Below, piece after piece: positions 39,419 through 47,418 of a stretch of DNA of 64,000 bases. The position numbers and the translations under genes were made by a program. The first letter of the stretch is position 1. The number at the start of each line of letters is the position of its first letter. Below the pieces are notes generated by a model. That model ran no database searches. It had not been told where the DNA came from and worked only from the letters and a program-made list of their open reading frames with translations. Source of the DNA: an uncultured Collinsella sp. (GTDB taxonomy: Bacteria; Actinomycetota; Coriobacteriia; Coriobacteriales; Coriobacteriaceae); contig URRB01000004.1 of NCBI GenBank assembly GCA_900550195.1, forward strand, positions 87,522 to 151,521, written 5' to 3'.

Positions 39419-40054
39419 CTAGTCACGCAGGATGATGTCCATGGCGAGCATCAGGTTGCGCTCGTCGATGGCAAACGGGGCGGCTTCGCGCGTCTTGGGC
39501 TTGGCACAAAACGCGATGCCCGTGCCCGCGGCCTGAATCATGGGGATGTCATTGGCGCCGTCGCCGATCGCGACGGTGTGGGCCATGTCGACGCCGCACT
39601 CAACTGCCCAGTCCAGCAGCTGGATGAGCTTGGACTCCTTGGTCACAATCTCGGCAGCCAACTTACCGGTAAGCTTGCCGTCCACGACCTCTAGGCGGTT
39701 GGCCAGGCAAAAATCGATGCCCGCGGCGGCTGCGATCTTGTCAGCGACCTCGTGGAAGCCGCCGCTTACCACGCCGACCTTCCAGCCCTTGCTGTGTGCC
39801 GAGCGCACAAGCTCTAACGCGCCGGGGGTAAATGTCACGCGCTCAAAAGTGCGCTCGAACACGCTCTCATCCAAGCCGGCAAGCAGCCCCACGCGCTCCT
39901 CGAGCGCTTGCTTAAAGTCCAGCTCGCCGCGCATGGCGCGTTCGGTGATCTGCGCCACCTGCTCGCCCACGCCTGCCTCCTCGCCCAAAAGATCGATGAC
40001 CTCCTGGTTGATGAGCGTGGAGTCGATATCCATAACGATGAGGCGTGCAGTCAT
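39419..40054 (-). CDS. serB: Phosphoserine phosphatase
   Basis: SerB (211 aa) hydrolyses O-phosphoserine to serine, the last step of serine biosynthesis. HAD motif I MDIDSTLI (Asp8, Asp10) is followed by the cap-domain residues and motif II VVSGGFHEV. Motif III/IV AIGDGANDIPMI is near residue 160. The ATG at 40054 has GGAAAGG upstream; the longer frame to 40099 is not needed. The gene is monocistronic and divergent from aspS. No ACT domain is fused. Confidence 0.93.
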   Translation of the reverse strand: MTARLIVMDIDSTLINQEVIDLLGEEAGVGEQVAQITERAMRGELDFKQALEERVGLLAGLDESVFERTFERVTFTPGALELVRSAHSKGWKVGVVSGGFHEVADKIAAAAGIDFCLANRLEVVDGKLTGKLAAEIVTKESKLIQLLDWAVECGVDMAHTVAIGDGANDIPMIQAAGTGIAFCAKPKTREAAPFAIDERNLMLAMDIILRD

Positions 40055-40310
40055 GGCGGGCCTTTCCGAGTGCAGTTGTATTGGGGCACATTGTCGCACG
40101 TGATGAGCGCGGGCGGGTGCCGCGGTGCGTCAATTGTTTCGTCTCCGTCAAGTCTTTGGGCAGGAGCCACTTTTTCGCGGCGCATCGGCACAGGTGCGAT
40201 AAGATAGAACGCCATGTCTGGCTGCGCGGTTTACGCAGGCTGGGCAAATCTGTACGACGCCGCCCGGAACGACACGGGGCGGCACAGATCCATAAAGGAG
40301 GATCACTGGT

Positions 40311-42098
40311 ATGAGCCAGACCCGTCCCATCGACGAGCATTCCATGCACACCCGTACCTGCGGCGAGCTTCGCCGTGAGAACGTGGGCGAAGAGGTCACC
40401 CTCACCGGTTGGGTGAGCCGTCGCCGCGACCACGGCGGCCTTATTTTCTGCGACCTTCGCGACCGCGAGGGCATCACGCAGCTCACCTTCGACCCCGAGC
40501 ACTCCGACGGCGACGCCTTTAAGATCGCCGAGACCATGCGTCCCGAGTGGCCCATCAAGATCCACGGCGTCGTGCGCTCCCGTGGCGAGGAGACCACCAA
40601 CACCAAGCTCGCGACCGGCGAGATCGAGGTCCTGACCGACCACGCCGAGGTGCTCAACACGTCCGTCACCCCGCCGTTCCAGATCGAGGACGGCATCGAG
40701 ACCAGCGAGGACACCCGCCTGCGCTATCGCTATCTGGACCTCCGCCGTCCCGAGATGATGGCCAACCTCAAGCTGCGCTCCGACTTTACCTTTGCCATTC
40801 GCGAGGCGCTGCACAACCGTGAGTTCATGGAGGTCGAGACGCCCTCCCTGTTTAAGTCCACGCCCGAGGGCGCCCGCGACTTCATCGTTCCCAGCCGTAT
40901 TCAGCCGGGTAACTTCTACGCCCTGCCGCAGTCCCCGCAGCTCTTGAAGCAGCTGCTCATGGTCGGTGGCGTCGAGCGCTACTACCAGGTTGCCAAGTGC
41001 TTCCGCGACGAGGACCTGCGTGCCGACCGTCAGCCCGAGTTCACCCAGGTCGATATCGAGATGTCCTTCGTGGACCAGAACGATGTCATGAGCGCGCTCG
41101 AAGAGGTTCTTGCCGATGCCTTCGGCCGCATGGGTGTCGAGATGCCCACGCCGCTGCGTCGCATGAACTACTGGGATGCCATGGACACCTATGGCTCCGA
41201 CAAGCCCGATACCCGCTATGGCATGCACCTGGTCGACCTGACCGACATCTTTGCCAACTCCAAGTTCAAGGTCTTCGCGACCGCCGCAAATGAGGAGGGC
41301 TCTGTCGTCAAGGCCATCAACGCCAAGGGCGCCGGTGCCTGGGCACGTGCCAAGATCGATAAGCTCGCCGGGGTGGCTTCCACGTTTGGCGCCAAGGGCC
41401 TGGCCTGGATCGCCTTCCGCGAGGACGGCTCCATCAACAGCCCCATCGTCAAGTTCTTCTCGGACGAGGAGATGGCCGCTCTGCGCGAGCGCATGGACGT
41501 CGAGCCCGGCGACCTTGTGATGTTCGCCGCCGGCCCGCGCCTGCTCTCCGACGAGATTCTGGGCGGCATGCGTTCGCACATGGCCAATGCGCTTGAGATC
41601 AAGCGCGAGGGTCACGACTTCCTGTGGGTCGTCAACTTCCCGCTGTTCCATTGGGACGAGGATCGCAAGGCCTATGCTGCCGAGCACCAGCCGTTCACTC
41701 TGCCGACTGAGACCAACATCGCCAAGATCGAGGCCGACCCGTTGGCAGCCGGTTCGTGCACCTACGACTTTGTCATGGACGGCTTTGAGGCCGGCGGCGG
41801 CGGTATGCGTATCCACAACGCCGAGATGCAGATGTCCATGCTCAAGCTCCTGGGCTTTACCGAGGAGCGTGCCGAGTCTCAGTTTGGCTTCCTCATGGAG
41901 GCCCTCAAGTTTGGTGCACCCCCGATGGGCGGTTTCGCTCTGGGTCTGGACCGCGTGTGCATGCTGCTCACCGGCTCCGATTCCATCCGCGACGTCATGG
42001 CGTTCCCCAAGACGGCCAGTGGCTCCGACCTCATGTCGGGCGCCCCGAGTGCCGTTTCCGGCGCCCAGCTCAAGGACGTCAGCCTGCGCCTGATGTAG
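40311..42098 (+). CDS. aspS: Aspartyl-tRNA synthetase
   Basis: This bacterial-type AspRS (595 aa) has an N-terminal OB fold (GWVSRRRDHGGLIFCDLRDR), the class II core with motif 2 FRDEDLRADRQPEFTQ, the GAD insertion domain and motif 3 GLDRVCMLLTG. The OB-fold sequence DHGG carries His where discriminating enzymes such as that of E. coli have Leu. This feature occurs in non-discriminating AspRS that also charge tRNA-Asn, which requires GatCAB. That is an inference from one site. AAAGGAGGATCACTGGT precedes the ATG. Confidence 0.97.
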   Translation: MSQTRPIDEHSMHTRTCGELRRENVGEEVTLTGWVSRRRDHGGLIFCDLRDREGITQLTFDPEHSDGDAFKIAETMRPEWPIKIHGVVRSRGEETTNTKLATGEIEVLTDHAEVLNTSVTPPFQIEDGIETSEDTRLRYRYLDLRRPEMMANLKLRSDFTFAIREALHNREFMEVETPSLFKSTPEGARDFIVPSRIQPGNFYALPQSPQLLKQLLMVGGVERYYQVAKCFRDEDLRADRQPEFTQVDIEMSFVDQNDVMSALEEVLADAFGRMGVEMPTPLRRMNYWDAMDTYGSDKPDTRYGMHLVDLTDIFANSKFKVFATAANEEGSVVKAINAKGAGAWARAKIDKLAGVASTFGAKGLAWIAFREDGSINSPIVKFFSDEEMAALRERMDVEPGDLVMFAAGPRLLSDEILGGMRSHMANALEIKREGHDFLWVVNFPLFHWDEDRKAYAAEHQPFTLPTETNIAKIEADPLAAGSCTYDFVMDGFEAGGGGMRIHNAEMQMSMLKLLGFTEERAESQFGFLMEALKFGAPPMGGFALGLDRVCMLLTGSDSIRDVMAFPKTASGSDLMSGAPSAVSGAQLKDVSLRLM

Positions 42099-42121
42099 GC
42101 GAGCGGCTACATATTGCTTGC

Positions 42122-42157
42122 AACGAGGGAAGGACGTGTGCCTTTCCTCGTTTTTTA
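42122..42157 (+). terminator. Terminator after aspS
   Basis: The stem AACGAGGGAAGG/CCTTTCCTCGTT has one mismatch and is followed by TTTTTTAT. Confidence 0.92.
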
Positions 42158-42195
42158 TGCGCCGAGATTGTGAGGGCTTGGGATGACCGGGCGTC

Positions 42196-42404
42196 GCGGA
42201 AAGTGCGTCCCGGAATCTGCGTCCAGAACGGGTCACGCTTTCCCAAAGGGGGTCCTCTGGGAAAGCGCGACCCAGAATTCGGCAAAATAATGGGGCACAG
42301 TTTCCGGTTGAGCCGTCTAACGGAAACTGTACCCCAGAATGAGCGCTCAAAACGGGGCAGTCTTTCCGCAACAATTGTCTGGCGGAAAGACTGCCCCAGT
42401 TTTT
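42196..42404. repeat. Array of hairpins with a 62-bp period
   Basis: Three complete hairpins start at 42230, 42292 and 42354 and share arms of the type GGG-CA-G--TTTCC with their complements. A right-arm-only remnant ends at 42211, exactly 62 bp before the end of hairpin 1. Spacers AGAATTCGG, AGAATGAGC and GGAATCTGC are related. The last hairpin ends in TTTTTTT and lies 7 bp from the stop of the convergent LacI-type gene, so it can terminate both sides. Confidence 0.9.
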
Positions 42405-43421
42405 TTATAGCGAGTCTCTCTGGATCAGCTGCATGTGCATCACGGAGGTGGTGGGCTCGGCACCCTTGATCATGTCGAGCGCAATGTTGGCGGCCATGTG
42501 GCCTTCTTCGCGCAGGGGCTGACGGACGGTCGTGAGCGCGGGGACACAGCGCGCCGCAATCTCGTGATCGTCGAAGCCGACGACAGAAACGTCCGCAGGA
42601 ACGGATAGGCCTGCCTCGTTGAGCGCGGTGATGACGCCAGCCGCGATACGGTCCGATCCGCAGAGCACGCCATCGAAAGCAATCTCGCGCGCGAGGATCT
42701 GGTGCATGGCCTGATAGCCGTCTCCGTTGTTCCAGCCGGTATAGATAACGTTTGCGTCTGGGAGGTCTTCGCCCAAGACGGCACGGTAGCCGCGCAGGCG
42801 GTCGACAACAGCGGGGTTGTCTTGCGGTCCCAACACGGCGACGATATCTTTGCGCCCGCGTTCCTTCATGGCGAGTGCCGCAAAGTGTCCGCCCTCTTCG
42901 TCGTCAGAGTAGACTGTCGAGAACACATCGCGATAGGGGTGGCCCTCGAGCTGGCCGCACAACACGGTGGGTACGCCCAGCTCGCGCAGCACCTCGAGCA
43001 GCTCGCTGCCCTTGTAGGGGGAGACGTCGATCACGGCGTCGAACGAGCGGCGCTCAAAGTGCTCGCGTGCGCGGTTGCGCTCATGCGTAGAAGACGCCTG
43101 CAAGATAACGGGCAGATAGGACGACTCCGACAGTTCCTCGGTAATGCCGCTCAAAAACTCGCTATAGGTGGGGTCGCTGAAGAGTTCACTTAGGGGCTCG
43201 GTCACGAGCACGGCGATGATTTCCGTGCGCCCGACAGCGAGCGCTCGGCCACGAGCGTTGGGGACAAAATTGACTTCCTTGGCCGCCGCGCGGACGCGCT
43301 TTTTGGTTTCCTCGCTAATGCGGGGCGAATCGTTGAGAGCGCGCGATGCCGTGGAGCGCGACACGCCGGCAGCTGCGGCAACCTCGGCAAGCGTAGGTGC
43401 GGTGCGAACTGGTTGGGTCAT
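42405..43421 (-). CDS. LacI-family transcriptional repressor of the beta-galactosidase operon
   Basis: The product (338 aa) has a LacI helix-turn-helix (PTLAEVAAAAGVSRSTASRALND, about residues 9-31), the hinge helix RGRALAVGRT and a periplasmic-binding-protein-like ligand domain. The C-terminal half carries the typical VSVVGFDDHEIAARCVPALTTVRQP stretch. GGAGA precedes the ATG. It is divergent from the beta-galactosidase gene, and three copies of CAACCGGTTG lie in the shared intergenic region, so it probably represses that operon and is induced by a galactoside. EbgR of E. coli is the nearest functional analogue. Confidence 0.92.
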   Translation of the reverse strand: MTQPVRTAPTLAEVAAAAGVSRSTASRALNDSPRISEETKKRVRAAAKEVNFVPNARGRALAVGRTEIIAVLVTEPLSELFSDPTYSEFLSGITEELSESSYLPVILQASSTHERNRAREHFERRSFDAVIDVSPYKGSELLEVLRELGVPTVLCGQLEGHPYRDVFSTVYSDDEEGGHFAALAMKERGRKDIVAVLGPQDNPAVVDRLRGYRAVLGEDLPDANVIYTGWNNGDGYQAMHQILAREIAFDGVLCGSDRIAAGVITALNEAGLSVPADVSVVGFDDHEIAARCVPALTTVRQPLREEGHMAANIALDMIKGAEPTTSVMHMQLIQRDSL

Positions 43422-43665
43422 GGCGTCTCCTGGAGAATGCGGTCGATGTTGTCGCTGATACGGGTTGGTGCGGATACAGCTTACTATAGTGCGCCTGAAC
43501 AGCGTTCATGGTATCCGGTGACCGGTGTCGTTTTGCAACCAAGCCACAATCGAATACGTCTCGTGTGGGTGAGATATCAGCGGGCGTGGTGGTTGCCTAC
43601 GAGCTTAAGAACGATGTCTTGCGCTGAGTGTCGATACTCAGGGTGACATAAGTGTCCCGGTTGTA

Positions 43666-43675
43666 CAACCGGTTG
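43666..43675. promoter_or_regulatory. LacI operator O1
   Basis: The 10-bp palindrome CAACCGGTTG is followed by CAC and preceded by GTA. Confidence 0.85.
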
Positions 43676-43710
43676 CACCGTTAACCCGACCAAATCGACC
43701 GTTCAGCGGA

Positions 43711-43720
43711 CAACCGGTTG
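43711..43720. promoter_or_regulatory. LacI operator O2, overlapping the -35 box
   Basis: CAACCGGTTG lies 45 bp from O1. Its right end forms the TTGCAC (43718-43723) used as -35 for the beta-galactosidase promoter. Confidence 0.88.
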
Positions 43721-43747
43721 CACAGTTTTTTGCATCGACCGTAAGAT
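43718..43747 (+). promoter_or_regulatory. Promoter of the beta-galactosidase operon
   Basis: TTGCAC (43718-43723) is followed after 18 bp by TAAGAT (43742-43747), about 50 bp before the ATG. O2 overlaps the -35 and O3 follows the -10. Confidence 0.6.
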
Positions 43748-43752
43748 AAGGA

Positions 43753-43762
43753 CAACCGGTTG
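43753..43762. promoter_or_regulatory. LacI operator O3, downstream of the promoter
   Basis: CAACCGGTTG lies 42 bp from O2, in the leader region of the transcript. Confidence 0.88.
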
Positions 43763-43797
43763 CACAAGAATCACTACGATGACGAAGGAGCATCACC

Positions 43798-46700
43798 ATG
43801 GACGCCATTAACGATTGGGAAAACCAAGCGCTCACCCACAGGAACCGCCTGGCACCCCATGCGTACTTTATGGGTTACGAGACCGCCGATCTCGCTGCAA
43901 CGTACAGCCGCGAGCTGTCGCGCGGGTTTGTCCAGCTGTCCGGCTCGTGGCAGTTCCGTCTCTTTGAGGGCCCCGCGGCCGTCTCCAACGAGGAGCTCTC
44001 CACGTACGAGCCCGAGTGGGATCACGTGGAGGTTCCGCACCTGTGGCAGGTAGACGGCTATGGCAACCTTGCCTACACCGACGAGGGCTTCCCGTTCCCG
44101 GTGGATCAGCCGTTCGTTCCCTCTGACGATCCCACGGGCGTGTACCAGCGCATCGTCAACCTTCCCGCCGTGCCTGCCGGCGCTCGCGAGATCATTCGCT
44201 TTGACGGCATCGAGAGCTATGGCGAGCTGTACGTCAACGGTCAGTTTATCGGCATGACCAAGGGTTCGCGCCTGTCTGCCGAATTCGACGTGACCGACGC
44301 GCTCGTCGAGGGCGACAACCTGTTTGCTGTCAAGGTCCTGCAGTACAGCGATGGTAGCTATATCGAGGACCAAGACATGTGGTGGGCATCGGGCATCTTC
44401 CGCGATGTGTACCTTATGCAGCGTCCCGCCGCACACCTGGTCGACTTTAGGTTCCGCACGCACCGCGAGGGCGATGCCGCTCTGATTACGCTCGATACGG
44501 TGGCCGAGGGCGCTTCCCGCGTCGTGTTTACGCTCAGCGATGGCGAGAACGTGGTGGCTACGGGCGAGTGCGTCGACGGCCATGCCGAGTGCAGCGTGAC
44601 CGATGCCCACTTCTGGAATCCCGAGGACCCCTTCCTCTATGACCTTACGTTTGAGGTCTACGACGGTGATCAGGTCAGCGAGTACGTCCCGCATCGCCAG
44701 GGTCTTGCCGAGGTGACGGTCGAGGGCAATCATATCTACCTCAACGGCACTTACTTTAAGATGCATGGCGTCAACCGCCACGATCACGACGATCACAAGG
44801 GCCGCGCCGTGGGCCTCGATCGCATGCGCCGCGACCTGGAGCTCATGAAGCAACACAACATCAACGCGGTGCGCACGTCCCATTACGCCAACGACCCGCG
44901 CTTTTACGAGCTGTGTGATGAGTATGGCATCATGCTGGTCGCCGAGACCGATATGGAGAGCCACGGCTTCGAGAATATCGGCAATATCGCCCTGGTGACC
45001 GACGACCCGGCATGGGAGCCGGCCTACGTCGACCGCATTGAGCGCCTGGTGATGCAGGAGCGCAACCACGCCTGCATCATTATGTGGTCGATGGGCAACG
45101 AGAGCGGCTATGGCTGCAACATCCGCGCGATGTACGCCAAGGCTCACGAGCTCGACGGTCGTCCGGTCCACTACGAGGAGGATCGCAACGCCGATACCGT
45201 CGACGTTATCTCCACCATGTACTCCCGCGTGTCGCAGATGAACGACTTTGGTGAGCATCCATTCCCCAAGCCGCGCATCAACTGCGAGTACGGTCACTCC
45301 ATGGGCAACGGCCCCGGAGGCCTGTCCGAGTATCAGGAGGTCTTCGATCGCTGGGATTGCATCCAAGGCCAGTTTATCTGGGAATGGTGCGACCACGGTT
45401 TGGCTGCTGTGACCGAGGACGGCGTTGCCTACGACATGTACGGCGGCGACAACGGCGACTACCCCAACAACAGCAACTTCTGCATCGATGGCATGGTGTT
45501 CCCTTGGCAGCAGCCGAGCCCGGGCCTCACTGAGTATGGCCAGGTCATCTGCCCGGTTCGCATGGCTTATGACACCGAGGCGGGCGAGCTGACCGTCACC
45601 AACAAGCGTTGGTTCACCACTCTCGAGGATGTCTGCCTGTCGGCCGAGACCCTGGTGGACGGCGACGTGGTCAGCCGCAAGACGCTCATGCCCGGTGCGG
45701 TTGCCCCCGGCGAGTCCGTCCAACTGCCACTGGTGATTCATGAGGCCGCGGTAGGCGAGACCCTACTGACCGTGCGCGCCTACACCATGGCCGCTCACGT
45801 CTGGTGCGAGCCGATGTTCCAGCTGGGCGCAAGCCAGTTTGCCATCGCAAACCATCCAGCGCCGGCCATCGCCGCCCCCGTTCGTCCTGAGCTTACGGTC
45901 GAGGAGACCGAGCAGGAAATCCGCATTCGCTCCCTCAACGGCGAGCTGACCTTCAGCAAGGTAAACGGTACCGTGAGCGAGTGGAAGGCATCCGGCCGCG
46001 ACGTCATGGCCTCCGGTCCCCAGGTTGGTTTTTGGCATCCGCTCGTCGATAACCACGCCCAGGAGTATGACTCGCTGTGGAAGGACAACTTCATCGATGT
46101 GATGCAGACGTCTACCCGCAAGGTTTCTTGGAAGCAGGACGGCAATGCGGTCGTCGTTACCGTGAGCCAGCGTATCGCTCCTCCCGTCCGCGCGTTCGGC
46201 ATGCGCGTCGAGCTTGTCTACACCGTGCTTCCGAGCGGTCGCGTTGACCTCAAGGTTTCCGGCGAGCCCTACGGTGACTATTCGGACATCATCCCGCGCA
46301 TCGGCATCTCCTTCGAGGTCCCCGGTTGCGATCGCGCCGTCGAGTGGTATGGCCACGGCCCGGGCGAGAACTATCCGGACTCGCTGCGCGCCAACCCGGT
46401 CGGTCATTACCGCACCACGGTCGACGATATGTTCACGCCCTACGTTATGCCTCAGGACTGCGCCAACCGCGAGGGTACCCGCTGGGTTGCCCTGCGCTCT
46501 AGCCACGGTGACGGCGTGCTGGTGACGCGTCCGTCCGACGCCGCTTCCAACCCGTTCTCGTTCTCGGCATGGCCCTATAGCTGCGAGGCTATCGATAACG
46601 CCAAGCACGTCTACGACCTTGTCAAGGGCGACACGGTTACGGTCAACATCAACGACCGGCTGCTCGGCCTTGGTTCGAACTCTTGGGGTTCCGAGGTGCT

Positions 46701-46806
46701 CGATTCCTATCGCACCCGTTTTGAGAGCTTCAGCTTCGAGGTGTCCCTGCGACCGCTGACGTCTGCCGATTTGGCTCAGGCGCTGGCACCCATTAAGGAG
46801 GCATAA
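43798..46806 (+). CDS. Beta-galactosidase, GH2 family, EbgA-like
   Basis: The enzyme (1002 aa) hydrolyses terminal beta-galactosides such as lactose in the cytoplasm; no signal peptide is present. The GH2 domains appear in order: a jelly-roll sugar-binding domain (LSGSWQFRLFEGPA near 45 and GELYVNGQFIGMTKG near 142), an Ig-like domain, and the TIM barrel with GVNRHDHDDHKG near 325. The acid/base is Glu435 in MWSMGNESGYG, and the nucleophile is Glu497 in NCEYGHSMGN. The C-terminal beta-sandwich (bgal small chain domain) contains WYGHGPGENYPD. GAAGGAGCATCACC precedes the ATG. The EbgC-like gene follows 3 bp later, so it is closest to EbgA in arrangement, but lactose is an inferred substrate. 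Confidence 0.95.
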   Translation: MDAINDWENQALTHRNRLAPHAYFMGYETADLAATYSRELSRGFVQLSGSWQFRLFEGPAAVSNEELSTYEPEWDHVEVPHLWQVDGYGNLAYTDEGFPFPVDQPFVPSDDPTGVYQRIVNLPAVPAGAREIIRFDGIESYGELYVNGQFIGMTKGSRLSAEFDVTDALVEGDNLFAVKVLQYSDGSYIEDQDMWWASGIFRDVYLMQRPAAHLVDFRFRTHREGDAALITLDTVAEGASRVVFTLSDGENVVATGECVDGHAECSVTDAHFWNPEDPFLYDLTFEVYDGDQVSEYVPHRQGLAEVTVEGNHIYLNGTYFKMHGVNRHDHDDHKGRAVGLDRMRRDLELMKQHNINAVRTSHYANDPRFYELCDEYGIMLVAETDMESHGFENIGNIALVTDDPAWEPAYVDRIERLVMQERNHACIIMWSMGNESGYGCNIRAMYAKAHELDGRPVHYEEDRNADTVDVISTMYSRVSQMNDFGEHPFPKPRINCEYGHSMGNGPGGLSEYQEVFDRWDCIQGQFIWEWCDHGLAAVTEDGVAYDMYGGDNGDYPNNSNFCIDGMVFPWQQPSPGLTEYGQVICPVRMAYDTEAGELTVTNKRWFTTLEDVCLSAETLVDGDVVSRKTLMPGAVAPGESVQLPLVIHEAAVGETLLTVRAYTMAAHVWCEPMFQLGASQFAIANHPAPAIAAPVRPELTVEETEQEIRIRSLNGELTFSKVNGTVSEWKASGRDVMASGPQVGFWHPLVDNHAQEYDSLWKDNFIDVMQTSTRKVSWKQDGNAVVVTVSQRIAPPVRAFGMRVELVYTVLPSGRVDLKVSGEPYGDYSDIIPRIGISFEVPGCDRAVEWYGHGPGENYPDSLRANPVGHYRTTVDDMFTPYVMPQDCANREGTRWVALRSSHGDGVLVTRPSDAASNPFSFSAWPYSCEAIDNAKHVYDLVKGDTVTVNINDRLLGLGSNSWGSEVLDSYRTRFESFSFEVSLRPLTSADLAQALAPIKEA

Positions 46807-46809
46807 GTC

Positions 46810-47265
46810 ATGCATGTCTTTAACTCGCGTGCCGATTTCGACGCTCAGATGAAGTCCGTCAAGAAGTGGATGCGTACCGGACAGGCGCTCGATGGTGTTG
46901 CCGATCTGCAGCACGACGTGGCGTACTCCATCGGCGACTCGCTGGTGTATTGGTGGGTGAACGCCCACGAGGCCGCTACTGCCGATCTGGTCGGTCACCG
47001 TCGCTACCATGCCGTGCTCGCCCCGCTCGACGGCGACCTGACCGTTGAGGTGGCTTCCAAGGCCGATCTTACCTGTACGCGCGCCTACAGCGATATCGAC
47101 GATCGCGAGCGCTTTGAGGGTACGGGGGAGACCGTGACGATTCCCACCGGCGGCGTTGCCGTCGTCGAAATTGACGAGGCCTACCGTGTCGTGGCCGATG
47201 CCGCGGATCCCCGCGTCGTGGTACTGCACGTGACGGTCGAAGGTTATTCCTTCCCCAACAAGTAG
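46810..47265 (+). CDS. EbgC-like subunit, YhcH/YjgK/YiaL family
   Basis: The product (151 aa) belongs to the DUF386 cupin-like family that includes EbgC, the small beta subunit needed for full activity of EbgA beta-galactosidase in E. coli. It is a compact beta-rich protein, with the stretch DVAYSIGDSLVYWWVN and a C-terminal VVVLHVTVEGYSFPN. It starts at ATG 46810 only 3 bp after the upstream stop, with TAAGGAGGCATA as ribosome binding site. The arrangement GH2 plus DUF386 under a LacI-type regulator is that of the ebg operon. Confidence 0.85.
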   Translation: MHVFNSRADFDAQMKSVKKWMRTGQALDGVADLQHDVAYSIGDSLVYWWVNAHEAATADLVGHRRYHAVLAPLDGDLTVEVASKADLTCTRAYSDIDDRERFEGTGETVTIPTGGVAVVEIDEAYRVVADAADPRVVVLHVTVEGYSFPNK

Positions 47266-47418
47266 TATTCGTCCGCTTGGACGTTTGCTTCGCGCCGTTA
47301 AGGGGGATGGCTTTGTTGACTCCCTTTTCCCCATTCCCCTTAGCAGGTGCGCCGTCCGCGATTGCACTTGCAGCTCGGACGGTTTTGGATGACATTTAAT
47401 AGATGATTGGGAGGGCTT

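Larger units (their letters stand above)
43422..43797. other. Divergent regulatory region of the beta-galactosidase operon
   Basis: These 376 bp contain no gene. The proximal 140 bp hold three repressor sites and the plus-strand promoter. The remaining 230 bp on the repressor side show no structure that I recognise. Confidence 0.8.

Noticed and set aside
39912..42374. An 820-codon open frame on the minus strand
   Set aside because: It is antisense to aspS and serB-side sequence. Its protein is a low-complexity Gly/Val/Leu/His product typical of reading the opposite strand of GC-rich genes.
42196..42404. CRISPR array
   Set aside because: The units are hairpins whose arms vary; there are no constant repeats with unique spacers and no cas genes nearby.
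43774..45741. A 655-codon open frame on the minus strand
   Set aside because: It is antisense to the beta-galactosidase gene and has no domain or ribosome binding site.
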